Shown here: positions 45,873-58,032 of the stretch, one piece after another
Layout of the letters: the number at the start of each line of letters is the position of its first letter
How positions within the stretch are numbered: the stretch's first letter is position 1
Assembly: GCA_013368445.1 (NCBI GenBank)
Contig: JAACJO010000007.1
Location: 1,178,001-1,242,000, forward strand
Origin: Leucocoprinus leucothites
Lineage: Eukaryota; Basidiomycota; Agaricomycetes; Agaricales; Agaricaceae
DNA: 64,000 nucleotides
Reading direction: 5' to 3'
Notes under the pieces: generated by a model
Told to the model about the DNA's origin: nothing
What the model saw: only the letters and a program-made list of their open reading frames with translations
The model's database searches: none
Program-made: the position numbers and the translations under genes

Positions 45873-46520
45873 AGGAAGAGGGAGGAAGGGGAGGGTGTGG
45901 GGGAATGGGGAGGGTGTACGGGCATGGGTTGGGGGGAGTTATAAGGGAAAGGCAGAAGCGGTGTATAAAATGGGGACTGTGATTGGAAAAACAAATTATC
46001 TGATAAGATAACCCGATTCGCGCCGAAATCTCATCAGCCTTGGCCTTTTAACCGCCCAGCCCTTTCTGTGCTCCGCTCCCCCCGCTGGAAATCAACAACA
46101 TCATTTCATTTTCACGCCCAGGCCTGTGTCCGCGTCTCAGACGAAATATATGCCATTGGCCCAACCACTGCTTCTGATTCATCAGCTTCCATACTCGAAC
46201 GAATAGCTCATATCCCTCATTTATTGTCCTTCTGACTCTTCCCTCGTGTACAGCGTCCCATTACAGCACTTCTCCGTCATGAAATCACCGTATACTTGCA
46301 ACCACCTCCTCAGGATCATTCGGATTTCTCTCGGTGTTCCAAACCCGCAGTTGCACAGGTTCCTGATATAGCTGGCGCATGATATGCTATTGGTTCGAAG
46401 CAACAACATTTTCTGGCACGTTCGAAGCGATGTTTTGCCCTGAGGATCATCAAAGTGATGTCGGGAAAACGAAACCTGAAAGTCTAAGTACTTTATTTAT
46501 GGAATCATAAGTATGTATGT
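45873..46520. other. Intergenic, ARG2 promoter and 3' flank of F-box B
   Basis: This 648-base region contains a purine-rich run (GGAAGAGGGAGGAAGGGGAGGG) immediately before the ARG2 start codon on the plus strand, i.e. a pyrimidine-rich leader for ARG2. No gene is supported. Confidence 0.45.
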
Positions 46521-48395
46521 TTAGACAGTAAATACAGAGTATTCCTTTTTTTGCATCTGAATTCACAATTAGGTGTCAATGATGTCACTCGGGAATATCG
46601 AAGGGTTACCACACTCACATCCACCAGCACAATGTGGTCCGCTGTGCACATCAGGGGTAGGGCACTTGGCCAGGGCCGGACAAGAAGCGGTTTGGTGAAG
46701 CGCCTAAACGGTAGCGACGTTTCCACAATATCCGCCCAGATGGTGCCTTGTCCCTTCAGCTTCGAGGTCTCTAAAATTGTTTTGCAATTGTCCGCACTCC
46801 CGCCACCTTTAATCTGTTCTCTTTGGAGTGATAGTTGGTTAAAATCATAAATATGTGCAGCAAAGGTGAACCCTTGGTCTCCTTGCCCTTTGAGGAACAC
46901 GCTTGCTATGCATCGAAATCCAAAGGTGAAACACACCCAGACACTGGAAGCTGGTGCACTCGTTCGGAGGAGACGTGTCCCCGCTGGTGCCCACTCCGAC
47001 CATACTAGCTCCCGCCTCTGCGAAGTGTCAAGCCGATTTAGACATCCGCGAAAGACTGACCAAGGAATAAAGTGGTAGAAGGCCAAGTCTCTGCCACCCT
47101 CCATTTCGGCTGTTATTGTGACCGTGAACACCCTGTTTTCCTTTGCGACATAAAAAGGTGTTCTATCGTCCTTTCCGGGTGTCCAACCAGGTGCAGGTTC
47201 AGAGGAGATATCAAAGTCTCTGTAACTAGCGCCCTGCGCCCGAGTTGGATAGCGTAGCTTGATAGCGTTCTTCACTTCATCCAAAGATTTTTGCGTTGCT
47301 CCTTCGGCTTTGAAGTCGATCAGAGTCAGGTAAGCCTCTGTCTCCTCTGGCCCGTCCGCTTGAAACGGCCCGTCGTAACGGTCAGCCAAAACGACATGTC
47401 TGTTGGATGCAAATGTGAATGATTGGGTGTATGGGGTCGAGATGTCCTGGGAAACCAACACATGAGCGCTTGTCTCAACACAGCAACAAGTAGCGCTGAG
47501 CTCACCAGTTCGAGTTGACCTTCCTTCCAGTTCCAGACGAGGAAATTAGTCCTCTTAAGGTTGGGATCTGCATCGCCCCATGGTCTGAAGAATGCCCATA
47601 GGCCAATATAATCTTGCATGATTTTGATGGAATAGTGCCAGCGCCCATCATGCGTGCACTGGTCATGGCAAATAATGTCGTGGCGTGCGTGGGGGTGTTT
47701 CTCGGCCGTCCTGAGAGTCCGGAGGTGGAGCGACAGTGTCGGTGAGGCAGGCGTTGGTGCTGTTATCCAGACGAGAAGGTTCTGCCCTGGGTCCATACCA
47801 AAATCACGGATATCTGGAATATCTGGAATAATCTCCCAAGTCTCCTGCTTAATGTGGCGGATAGTCGATGGAAGTCGCATGAAGTAGAAGCGGCCATCCT
47901 CATCTGACTGCGCCAGGACGCCCCCGTAGAGCTCCCATAAACCGCCGTTCTTCATTGGGACTACAATAGGACTGGTCGACTCGCTTGGCCCCTCAAGTTG
48001 TTCCCATGCAGATTGATACTGCCGTAGAGACTTGAAACTGTCTGCAACTGACCAGTCGTTGTTTGGGTTCATCTCTTGGCCACAGATGTCGAGTTCCATA
48101 ATATACTGGATGCTCTTAGCATGTTCGACGCGCTCTTTGAGTTTCTTGCAGACCTGAAGATCAGTCAGACGGGTGGCTCTAAAGATAAAACTTTGCTCAT
48201 ACATACCCCTTTACATTTCAATAGAGACCTCAGATCAAGATTACACAGAACTCGATCTATGAGCTCTAGTGGGAGTGTCAATAGAGGGGAGGCGAACGCC
48301 CTCAGCATTTCGAGTTCTTTGGATAGGATGGTTTCTTCAAAAGAGGGTAGCCGCCCGGGCATGTTTGATAATCTCATTGGGAAACAGCATAGCAT
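46521..48395 (-). CDS. F-box protein, duplicated gene copy B
   Basis: Four exons (48395-48207, 48153-47506, 47446-46619, 46556-46521) sum to 566 residues. This is a paralogue of the gene at 38084-40006: exon 2 is 648 bases in both, intron positions are the same, and the terminal 36-base exon encodes MQKKEYSVFTV versus AQKREYLIYAL. The F-box core (LPLELIDRVLCNLDLRSLLKCKG-VCKKLKERV) is nearly identical to copy A. The segment before the F-box is different and shorter (MLCCFPMRLSNMPGRLPSFE). The C-terminal beta-rich region retains DFGMDPGQNLLVWITAPTP, SIKIMQDYIGLWAFF and PGWTPGKDDRTPFYVAKENR. No stop or frameshift is seen, so both copies appear functional. Confidence 0.85.
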
Positions 48396-48721
48396 CAGTC
48401 ACACCTGGGTACATGGAATGTCATCGCATACTACTCCACCTTTCGGCTACCTGCCAATCCTCCGGCGTCGAGCCAGTAGAAAGTTGCAGCTGGGTACGGG
48501 TATGGGGAAGCATCGTGACAAACTACAAGACAGGGGCGAATAGACCGGAGTGGGTCTGAGCTCCGGAGAGCCGACTAGTCTGCTGGTCGGGATTACGCTC
48601 AGCATGTGACTTGCCGTGGTGTTGGCTGACCAGTCTCCTCGGACTTGCTTGACTTTTCGTCTCCCGCTATCACCTCTTCGATAGCTTATACGCACATAAG
48701 ATTTCTCCTGATACCCTTCCT
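48396..48721. other. Divergent intergenic region F-box B/UBE2O-like gene
   Basis: This 326-base interval lies between two start codons. No gene is seen. Confidence 0.45.
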
Positions 48722-51700
48722 ATGCCAGCCAAGGACAAGAAGACACCTTCAACGCAAGTATGTCTGTGTCCCCCTACCGTTCTTTTACTTAATGAACTCA
48801 AGGCTTGCTTTGATTAGTTATACCCACAGGATATTGTACAATCCACTACTTCCCCAAGCTTGTTCGGCATCATTGAAGTGTGTTTTACGACATTGCCTCA
48901 CAGATGTAACGAAGCTAATTTTGACTTCAGAAATGCTGGTGGGACGGCTATGATGACTTGACTGAATCGCCCGAGGCTCAAGCCTTCAATCACCCATTCG
49001 CTCCTCATCCAACACGACCCCTGAAAGAGGGAGAATTCTCCGTATCATTCTACGCCGAGCGTACGCAGGCTGAAATTAAGCTAGCTTCAGAACTACGAGT
49101 GGTAGACCGTACCATGCGAACAGGGGATATCTGCAAACGCTCCGGGTCAGACGACCCACAATCAGGCGTAGTTATCGATGCGCGCGTTAAAGCACGTTTG
49201 GCTCATGCTATCAGTGGTCAGGAACTTCCAGGCTGGAAAACTCAGGCCGACTATGAATTATCTCGTCAGCCCGAGAACGGAGAGTTCGTAACATACGATG
49301 ATTGGATTGGCCAGGTATTTTCCCCCCTTTCTTGTCATAATTACAATCAGCTTACGATTTGGGTTCCAGGTCGTTGAAGTTAGCATAGTTATCTGGCTGA
49401 AATGCTTCCTGATGCTTACTTTGCCGTTCTATAGGTCTACGATGAAGTATTAGTAGAAGATTCAACAAACAACCAACTCGTTAAAGTCAACGAACTGGGT
49501 TCGGGAATGTATGTTGGTGAACGGGGACCTGTAAGTCTTCCTACCGTCATATCCATTGTTAATACCGACTCCTCGTTACAGGACCTCATGCCTACAGCTC
49601 CATTATCCAATTTAGTTAATAATGTAATGAGCGCCGTGTTCGGCGGACCTCGCACAATGGATACCGTCCTTGAAGTTGTACACACTGTCTATGCCATTGC
49701 ATGGTTGGCTATCAATCAATCCGTGAGTCGGACATTCGTATCGAACCTTTAATTGCAAGCTCATTGACTGTGGTGCAAATATAGCTTGACCCTGCCGAGG
49801 CTGCGAATCGACAGAGACCCAAAAGGCTTTGGGCTGGAAAGGAGTTGCATGATCTTGTGATGCTACCGGTGCCTTCAGATATAGAAGTTACAGTTGGCGT
49901 TCGCGTGCGCCTAAAAGACGAGACTGGTGTGCTTGTTACTCAGCACGGTTCGAACCAAGGGGAGCATGGTTTGTACAAGGTGAATGCATATAAGGTCGTG
50001 GAGACGGAGACGGAAGTAGATGTCATCTGGCAAGACGGAGTGATGGAGACGCTTCTCGCGCGGGATATCATTCCTCAAATGAATCCGGACGAGTATGAAT
50101 GCTGGTAAGTTCCTTCTCTGATCTACGTTTCAAGAAGGTCTTCACATGGAGATAGGCCTGGTGAATATGCCTTGTGGAAAGCAGACGGTGAAGGGAAAAA
50201 TGTGGTTGTTCAGTCTGTGAATGCTGCAGACCGGACGGCGAATGTATTACTCATTGACACTGGTGTTACAGAGCTCGTTTCAGTTCTTGAACTCGACCGC
50301 TCGGCATCAGATCCATTCTTAGGCACATTAACACATGTGGCCGACACCCTTGGCGTCAACAGAGGGGACCCAGTGCTAGTCCACAGACCTGGAACGACCA
50401 ATGGATGTGCCAAGTCGAGGGTGCCCAGGATCGGCGAATTAGAGGCATGGTTAAGGGAAGAGGTGGAAATTGGCCCGAATCATATCCCAGCTTGGAAAAG
50501 AGAAATATCTGAATTGGGTGCCGAAGTTGCGAAAAGCCGAGGTCCTTGGGACGCTGACGATCTGAGGTTCCAAAGAGTATCTCCTGGAGATGAGAGATAT
50601 CTATGGTTCGGCGAAGTGATCATGGTGAGTCGATATACTCTTTTCTCCGGCTCTGATTGGTTTTCACGTTTACTCCATAGTTGAACCTTGATGGGACAGC
50701 AATGGTGAAGCACGTAGAGGGTACCGTTAGGACGTACCCTGTTGAACGACTTACGATCCTAGTCGATGGTGTTGAAGCCTTGCATGACGAGCTTGTGTTG
50801 AATCAAGGTAGCCCTCATGCAGATTCAGAAGGAGCAGAGGATTTGTGGATTATGGAAGATGGTAAATGGTGTGCGGTACAGACGCTTGGCGAAGAGGGTG
50901 GTTGGGAAGACGAAGAGGATACGATGGATGTCGACACAAATCTCAATGGAAATGGCGCGGCCGACCTCGACACGATGGATATCGATGTTAACGAGGAATA
51001 TGCGACTCATGACCCCAGCCCGCCTATAGTCTCACCTTCGTCGCCTTCACAGGATTCAGTTTGGAGTGAACTCGCTGAAGGTGCTCGAGTGACGAACAAT
51101 GTTCCAACGGATGGCACTGGAAATGTCACTCATATGATTTACTCTCCTCCTTCGACCACACCACCCTCTCCAAGGCGAGCAACCGTGCAACCCCCTCCCG
51201 CGAATGGAACGAGCACAGCTTCTTCTCTATCCAAGGAATATGTTTTCAAAGATCAGATGGAAAACCTTGCTGGCCCCTCGAACAGCGCCTCTGGTCTGAA
51301 TGGAGGGACTAAAGTTGAGGAGCTATCTTGGAAGAGATTCGATATCTTGCCCTCTGCGCCTCCAGATCATGCGTACTACTCGCATCCCCCAGCACAACCC
51401 GGAAAGGCGTTCATGACCCGTTTGCAGCGTGAGTATCGTGCTTTGGCAAGCAGTCTACCAGGTACGTCGTTACTCTGAAGCTCTGAGCGGCAAAATAGTT
51501 GAAATGGCTGTTATGTAGATACGATTGTTGTCAGGGCATTTGAGGATAGATCAGATCTACTGAGGTCTTTGATCATTGGTCCAGAGAATACACCATATGA
51601 GGACGCGCCATTTGTTATCGACTGGAGGCTTGACTCGAATTTCCCTAATGTTCCGCCCATTGCTCATTTCCTGAGTTGGACCAACGGAAATGGAAGAGGT

Positions 51701-52406
51701 ATGTTTCAGCTTTGCACGTCAAACACCTCCCTGATGGAAAAAAAAAAAAAACTCCTATCCTTTCTTCCAGTAAACCCGTGAGTTGGTCCCGCCGAATGTT
51801 GCACTGAAACATTTACTGAAAGCCAGTTTAGTAATCTGTATGAAGAAGGGAAGGTCTGCCTCTCTCTTCTCGGAACATGGCAGGGCGACAGAAACGAAAG
51901 TTGGAGTCCTGCGCGGTCTTCTTTACTTCAGGCCTTTGTTTCAATACAGGGCCTGATCCTCGTGAAGGAACCGTACGCCACTCTTTCCTGCAAGCGAATT
52001 CCTCTCACGTTCATTATCTCTCTCACTCAGGTGGTACTGCGAACCTGGCTATGAAAAACTCCGCGGAACTGAAGAAGGCACAACCAGCTCAAGGCTATAC
52101 AGCGAGAAGGCTTACGTGCTTTCACGTGGGTTTGTTCGCCGTGCTCTGGAAATTCCTCTTGGTGGCTTCGAGGAAGATGTCAAGTCATTTTACTACAGTC
52201 ACGGGCGTCTACACAAGGTGCTTGAGGATTCACGGGCACTCATTCAAAAAAGCCAACAGGATCCGAATGCAAGTCAAGAGCACCTGGAGAAGGATGGAAC
52301 GGTGGATGTGGCGGTCCCAAGGTTGACCACTGGAGGAATTATCATGCTTGAACGGACTTTGAACAAGTTGCAAGCCTTCTTGGATGCACACGAATCCAAG
52401 AACTGA
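48722..52406 (+). CDS. UBE2O-type E2/E3 hybrid ubiquitin-conjugating enzyme
   Basis: Twelve exons (48722-48757, 48830-48877, 48931-49314, 49435-49530, 49582-49722, 49785-50104, 50156-50624, 50681-51461, 51519-51698, 51771-51777, 51832-51972, 52031-52406) sum to exactly 992 codons plus stop. The N-terminal half has SH3-like conserved regions ([56 protein letters not shown]). An acidic, low-complexity middle follows ([20 protein letters not shown]). The UBC domain lies at the C-terminus: [19 protein letters not shown] and catalytic [20 protein letters not shown] with the active Cys. UBE2O family members ubiquitinate substrates without a separate E3, including orphan ribosomal proteins in animals; the fungal targets are not known. 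Exon 10 is a 7-base microexon. Confidence 0.9.
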
Positions 52407-52746
52407 TTGATAGAGTTGTTGATATTTTTGCTATTATTTGCGGATATAGACGTTACCGGGAGTTGTTGCATACTCGTATGTATCATCTAGTATGGTGTCA
52501 TTTGGTTTATCATTCTACCTACTTGTCATGTACCTCAAGCTAATACATGGTTTATTCTGTCAATGGCCACGACGTTCTGACCAATCTTGAGCTTGGAGTG
52601 AGACGTAACACACCCTCGAGAAGTATCATATATCAGCACTCATGTAAACGTTCGTCCTCCAGCAATTCTATCCTAGCTGCGAAAGCAGGAAGTGCCCTTT
52701 GCCAATCCTGAGTGGGTCTCATCACGTGGGGCTTTAGAACGATGCA
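52407..52746. other. Intergenic after UBE2O-like gene
   Basis: This holds the 3' flank of the UBE2O-like gene. No gene is seen. Confidence 0.4.
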
Positions 52747-52754
52747 TATATATA
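52747..52754 (+). promoter_or_regulatory. Strong TATA box of an orphan transcription unit
   Basis: TATATATA is followed by a pyrimidine-rich stretch (ACCCCTCTTTCTCTC) about 20-30 bases downstream, the usual layout of a highly expressed basidiomycete promoter. It points to the unrecognised unit starting near 52800. Confidence 0.45.
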
Positions 52755-52871
52755 CCCCTCTTTCTCTCTTTTACATCTTTAACTCGTTCCATCACCATCT
52801 CTCGGTGGAGATATACGATGCACCCGCGTCGTTCGTTTTGCGACGGACTTCGTGTAGAATTTCTGGCTTAG

Positions 52872-53569
52872 GGTCGTCACTATGACCTCATTATCGGCTT
52901 CGAGCGTCAGGGTCGAGGACAGGGGCACTCCCTTCTTTCACTGGGTAGTCCTCTAGTCGCCAGCCGTGGCGGCATGTCCTCTGGACCTGGTCAGCTGCTT
53001 TTCTTTGGAAAATACCGCTCCGTCGTTGAGCATTACATGCATTACACCTCATACGATATCTTTTCCCGCCGTTGGGTTCATTTCACTGTACCTCCAAGTC
53101 TTGCTCCTCTATGAGCAATTGTCCTTCATTGTCAGCTGTTTCTTATAGACCGGTCGTGCCATATCGTGTCTCTACACTTGGACAGTTCCATGGCCTTTCT
53201 GTACTATCCCCGTTTTCTGTACCCTTGCCGATCCGATTACTGTGGTCTCGTGCATCTGCCAACGACTCTGGTCATAAAAAATTTCCCTACCCCCGGGGTT
53301 CCGCCTCGTCTTCTGGTGTTAGTCACTGGAGAATTTTTTTACCCTCCTTGCAACTTGTCTTTGCAGTCGGCTGGTGGCTGGTGATCATTGTGTTGATAGT
53401 ATTCCTAGGAGCGCTCGTAGTACAAGCGAAGTTCTTGCCTGTCAAAGGAAGCTGGTATGTTCAAATTTTCATTGTAATAGACCAGGCATCCTTTCCGTCG
53501 AGTGTACAACCTTTGAGAAAATGTATTACAGTAGTAGGTCCGGTGAACATCTGCGTATACGTGCTTTAG
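52872..53569 (+). CDS. Unrecognised candidate gene or decayed membrane-protein gene
   Basis: Two open segments follow the TATA box. One runs from an acceptor-like cttag at 52871 to a TGA at 53112-53114 (80 codons; includes MSSGPGQLLFFGKYRS). The other, 53072-53569, ends in a hydrophobic helix (VFAVGWWLVIIVLIVFLGAL) and a short tail. The ATG at 52881 is in a third frame. A gtacct donor near 53090 and a ttatag acceptor near 53149 would allow one splice between them, but I could not assemble a single model with an ATG that uses all parts. I do not recognise any domain. It may be a spliced membrane protein, a pseudogene or a long non-coding RNA. Confidence 0.25.
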
Positions 53570-54034
53570 ATGAGTAAACTAAGTGGTCAGATGAACTGAA
53601 GAATTTGTGATTATGGGGTGGGGAACAAGAAAAGGTACTGGAATTCCGAAGAGTCAATGGTGGTGACAAAGGAGTGTACTGCCTTTCGCACCCATGCATG
53701 CCGACGACCAATGCGCCAACAGTGGACAGGATAGATGACCGAAAGGGAGGAAAACCTAAGGACGTGAAAATACTAAAGCCTAAGGCTCGAATAAAAACGG
53801 CTGCAGGAAACCAAAAAGTGGGTATAAAACATAAGAGTCCCGAAAACAGAAGCGAGTGAAGGTAAGGGTGGGGGTGATGAGGATGCAAGTAACAAATACT
53901 GTCATTCATACATACAAGCTAATGTTGGATGTATGCAAGAGGCGTAATGAGGGGATGTGGTTCTAGAATTCAAATGCGGTGTAAAGACGAATAAGGATAA
54001 CTTTTACATAGTAACCCGCAATTATTTTGTCGGT
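53570..54034. other. Intergenic before KRE6-like 3' end
   Basis: This holds the 3' flank of the KRE6/SKN1-like gene and of the orphan unit. No gene is seen. Confidence 0.4.
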
Positions 54035-56717
54035 TTAACACTGGTCTACGAGCCTGTTCTTGGGCCAAGGTTGCTTGAAGTCGTCAACCCAGGTTGTAAA
54101 GTTGGGATTTGTATAAGCCTTGATGTACCTAATGTCGTTTTTTAGAAGACCGGAACGAAATGGGTAATGATAGGAATACGCACTCATTAATGTAGGCCTG
54201 GGTCGGGAATTCGACAGGATCACAGCCAATATTAATCTGATCTGAAGGCTGATATACGCGAATCCAGTCAACCCTCATTGTTGTTGGGAATGTCAAGTGT
54301 TCAATATCCACATCGCCGAAGTTAGTTGACATGCCCAAGTTAGCAATCAGGTACTATTAACAACAGTTTCAATCAATCGCGATATTCGGGTTAGAGAGTG
54401 ATGGACGAGACTTACCATCGGCTCTTGGGGGATAGGCCGAGCTGAGATTTGGACGGTGTCATCAGCCTTCATGCCGTCCGCCATCATCGTCCATGCCACT
54501 TTGCTATCAGAGATCCATGTGATATACTGTTCCAAACATGAAACGTCAGTATAGCCCCATAAGCAGAGCCATCAAACAACATGAACTGACAGAGTTGTCA
54601 AAGCCTACGGGACACGATCAGATTGTAAGGTTTAAACAGAGACAGTTTCGAATAACTGACCTGGCTTGTACTCAAATCCGTAGACTGAATAACAACCCTG
54701 CTCGAGCTCATAACATCCCTGATCTTCAACAGAAGATCAGCAATCGGATCAGTGGTGATAGCGGAGAAGCTCACTTGTTTCGGTAACACTGGAAGTTGCC
54801 TGCTGAAAAACGCCTCCTTTATAGGAGTTGAGCGCCGTGATATCCGGGTTTGGAATGATCAGGTTGGCAGATGAATTATCCCAGGTATATTGGTAATTAA
54901 ATGGCTTGGATAATTCAGAGATCAGGTCATGTTCGACGCATGGTCCAGGACATGAAGACTTACTGCCCATTGAGCAGACTGTGAAACTTGACCAGTCAAA
55001 GGCTCTCCAGTGATCTAACAGACATTTCAATATATAAAAGCTGATTGAAGCACAAGAAGTGCTCTACCTGAGCTTCAAACACATCGATTTCCGGTGCAGC
55101 CCTTCCAACGAATGATCCATCCTTATGGACAGGTCCCGGATGCGACTCGCCTGGACAGGTGCAACGCGATAGCCTCTGACCGGGTAAAAATGAGAGTGCG
55201 CCATTCTCAGTCGGATCGTTGTCCGTTGTGGCCGCTGCCGGCAGCCCACCCAACGTTTGATTTGGAGCAGTACCAACGTCACAGGCATCATAAGTATACG
55301 GCCACTGAGGTGTGGTCTCCGTTAGCAACGAGGGTTTTCACAGCTAAATTCGTGACTTACTAAACCCTCAAGTGTTGCACCATAACCAGCACGACCTGTG
55401 TGGGATAGTTGATCAGCTTTTAAGTAGTGTGGAGCTTGTGATTCCCACCCAAATTTCCCATCGCCCAGATAGCTGGCCATAGACCGACAATGTTGTTGGT
55501 ACCGGGGAGCTGCACAGATGCCTCGAAAATGCCACCAGTAAAACAGAATTTATTCCATGTTGACATCATGCCGCCTTGGAAGTGGAGGTCGTGCGTCTCC
55601 TTGCGCGAAAGCGTGATCTCGAGCGAACCATTTCTTGTTGTGATGGCTGCGGGATCATACCACTCCATATTGTTGGTCTGTGTATGGGCATTAGAGCGGA
55701 GACTTGTAGCGGAATAAGACAACGCATACCGCCCAGTAGTGTAGGTCAACAGCTTCCCAATATGGATCATCACCAGGATAAAAGGTGCGACCGTCTGTGT
55801 TGAACTCGTCACTAAAGACGAGCTGCATTTCTTGCGAAGCGTCAAAGTAGGAGGGCTTCGTATACGCCTCTCTGGGAGTTTCGAGGTCAATGAGCCCCCA
55901 GTTTCCCGGCATCTCGGGGATCTGGTGGACGGTGAGACAGTTGACATGATGGACAGAATTTCAAGCGATGGGACCTACCTGGCCAGACGCGTTAATGCCA
56001 CCCAGGTTGAACCCTCCATTCCTTGACATTGTTGTTGAGGTGAAGTGAGATATTAGTGGGTACCCAGCACTAGAATGGCATTATGAGAACAGCATAGCTG
56101 GCCAAAGCAATGGGACGCACAAAAGGGTGACCAGTCCCACACAGAGCAACGTCAGACACCCGACATTCGTCAGTCCCCTATACGTGAATACTGTTCCGCC
56201 TGAGTCGTTCTTTCGGTCCCGCCGAGGGTCAGGATTGTGAAGGTAGTCATCGGGCTCAGGCTGGTTCGGGGAAATGTTGGATCCCCATACGTGCGGATCT
56301 GGCGCAAGGGAGTACTGCAGGGTCGCTACACATTAGTACGGCGTCGACGAGGGTAAAGTGGACTGCACCTTATCGGATATTGAGTGAGTAATGGTCCCTG
56401 CGCCAGCAGCTGCACCGCCATATCGGCCAGCGTCGCTCTGATAAAGAGGGTTGAGCACTTGGAGACGTGGCCAAGAGCTTGGCGACAGAGGGGTAACATA
56501 CAAGTGAAGTGTTACTAGCACTCGTTCTCAGGTTCTTTGGCTTTGCTGAGCTTGGCTGGAAGCCACTGTTTGGGGAAAGCTGATGATTGGAAAACTGCCT
56601 CCGGGGCATTTCTGGCTGGGACGGTGGGAGCAGACTAGCTGTCGAGCTGACATTACTCCCTGTGCTGGGATAATAGCGACGTTGGGCATTGGGGCCAAGT
56701 GAGTACGACGAGGACAT
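54035..56717 (-). CDS. Kre6/Skn1-type beta-1,6-glucan synthesis protein (GH16)
   Basis: This is a multi-exon gene from ATG 56717 (MSSSYSLGPNAQRRYY) to the stop at 54035 (KNRLVDQC). It has a Ser/Pro/Gln-rich cytosolic N-terminus, one membrane anchor (VGCLTLLCVGLVTLF), and a luminal GH16-like domain. Conserved stretches of that domain are QEMQLVFSDEFNTDGRTFYP, DDPYWEAVDLHYW, THDLHFQGGMMSTWNKFCF, GLWPAIWAMGNLG, GLWPYTYDACDVGT and the catalytic-type EIDVFEAQ (E-x-D-x-x-E). The C-terminus carries YITWISDSKVAWTM and MRVDWIRVYQ. Family members are type II membrane proteins of the secretory pathway required for cell-wall beta-1,6-glucan. Exact chemistry of the family is still debated. Whether it matches KRE6 or SKN1 cannot be told, as basidiomycetes have several. 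Confidence 0.9.
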
Positions 56718-56899
56718 TGTACAAAAGGAAAAGGAAAAAGAGGAGAAGAAAGAAGGTGGAGAGAAAGAGAGAAGGGAATTGTGATGAAGGCTAGCCAAAC
56801 CGGGGCAGCTATGACATCGGCCTTTGCCTGCGCACTTGCAAAAATAGAACAACAATTCACCTCGCTAGTTACAATTGTCATGGCCACTTCCTCTCCATA

Positions 56900-58032
56900 T
56901 CATTCTCCCTCCCAAGCTCCCTCTAGCAGCCCCAAAACCCCTCCACCTCTGCCGTTCCCGTCAAATTCTCGTACTGCTCTCTCCACCCGCTCCACTCCCA
57001 CGAAGCTAAGCTGCTCCACTGATCCCTGCCCAGCCTCCTCGTTTTGGATAGCCTGCGCCTCTCGCAAGCGGTCTAATATCATCATGTTCGCCCTCATGAG
57101 GGCTTCTTTATCTCCCGCGTCCTCAAGGGCTGTGATCAGCTCCGCCCTGTCCGATTGATACTTTACCAGATCATCATAAGGGATGGGTGACTGAGCGGAC
57201 ACCGCCACAGGGCTATCGGGGGTCGAATCCAGCCAATCGCTCAGCCCATCCAGGGCCACCTGGGCTTTCTTAGCCTTATCCCGCCATGACGGACGTCCTT
57301 TCTTTTTGGGTGCTTCGGGATCAGGTTCTGGAGATGAGTCGCTAACAAGAACTTCGCGAGGAAGATATCGTGGGTTTTCTGGGCCTAGATCGGATGATGG
57401 GAGGATGTAAAATACCCGATCCTTGACCAAGGTAGATGTAATATATAAGACAGGTTCTTGCAAAGATAAGAGATCAGGAGTAGACAGCGACTTGGAGAGG
57501 TTGGTTATACGGTGGAAATGATCTAAAAGTTTTGCTTAGATGCACTATTCGTTGAATTTGACTTAACACTACCTATAGGTATGGGAATATGATTGATGCG
57601 ATGAAGCTTCGGGGCAGTGTCCTCAGGTTGAGTGTAATAAAAAGTATACGCGCCAAACAGCCCGACGACTCGTGCCATAGGATCATCTTCCGTCAAATGT
57701 TCTAAGGACAATGCGCGTCAGCGTGTGGAAAGTTGCTCTATACAGCGAGACACACCAAGAAAAATTCGGGTCGTCACTAACAGGAATGTTTCCCGGGCGC
57801 GATCGTCGAACACCTTGAAATGAAGCCACTTCCAACCTTCGGACCGCCACAGCTGTTTGAATAGCGAAAATGGAGAGACAGCAGGGTCGCGTTCAGAGTA
57901 TTGCCCCCGAAAGCGTTCTGACAGTGCCGAAATATCTTCTCGGAGGGGTTGGACATATAAAATAGACGTGAAGAAGGCAGGCTGTATAACAACATCTCCT
58001 CGGCCAGCGGACGGGGATGGTGCTGGTTGCAT
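56900..58032 (-). CDS. SNAPC1/SNAP43-like subunit of the snRNA-activating complex
   Basis: Three exons (58032-57756, 57701-57573, 57522-56900) sum to 342 residues. The N-terminal ~180 residues resemble the SNAP43 domain: LREDISALSERFRGQY, FSLFKQLWRSEGWKWLHFKV, RETFLLVTTRIFLEHLTEDD, RVVGLFGAYTFYYTQPED, LHRINHIPIPIDHFHRI. The C-terminal part is basic (KKKGRPSWRDKAKKAQ) then helical. SNAPc binds the proximal element of snRNA promoters for RNA polymerases II and III. Assignment rests on motif pattern rather than an alignment, so it is moderate. The stop of this gene lies about 180 bases upstream of the KRE6-like start on the same strand. Confidence 0.62.
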
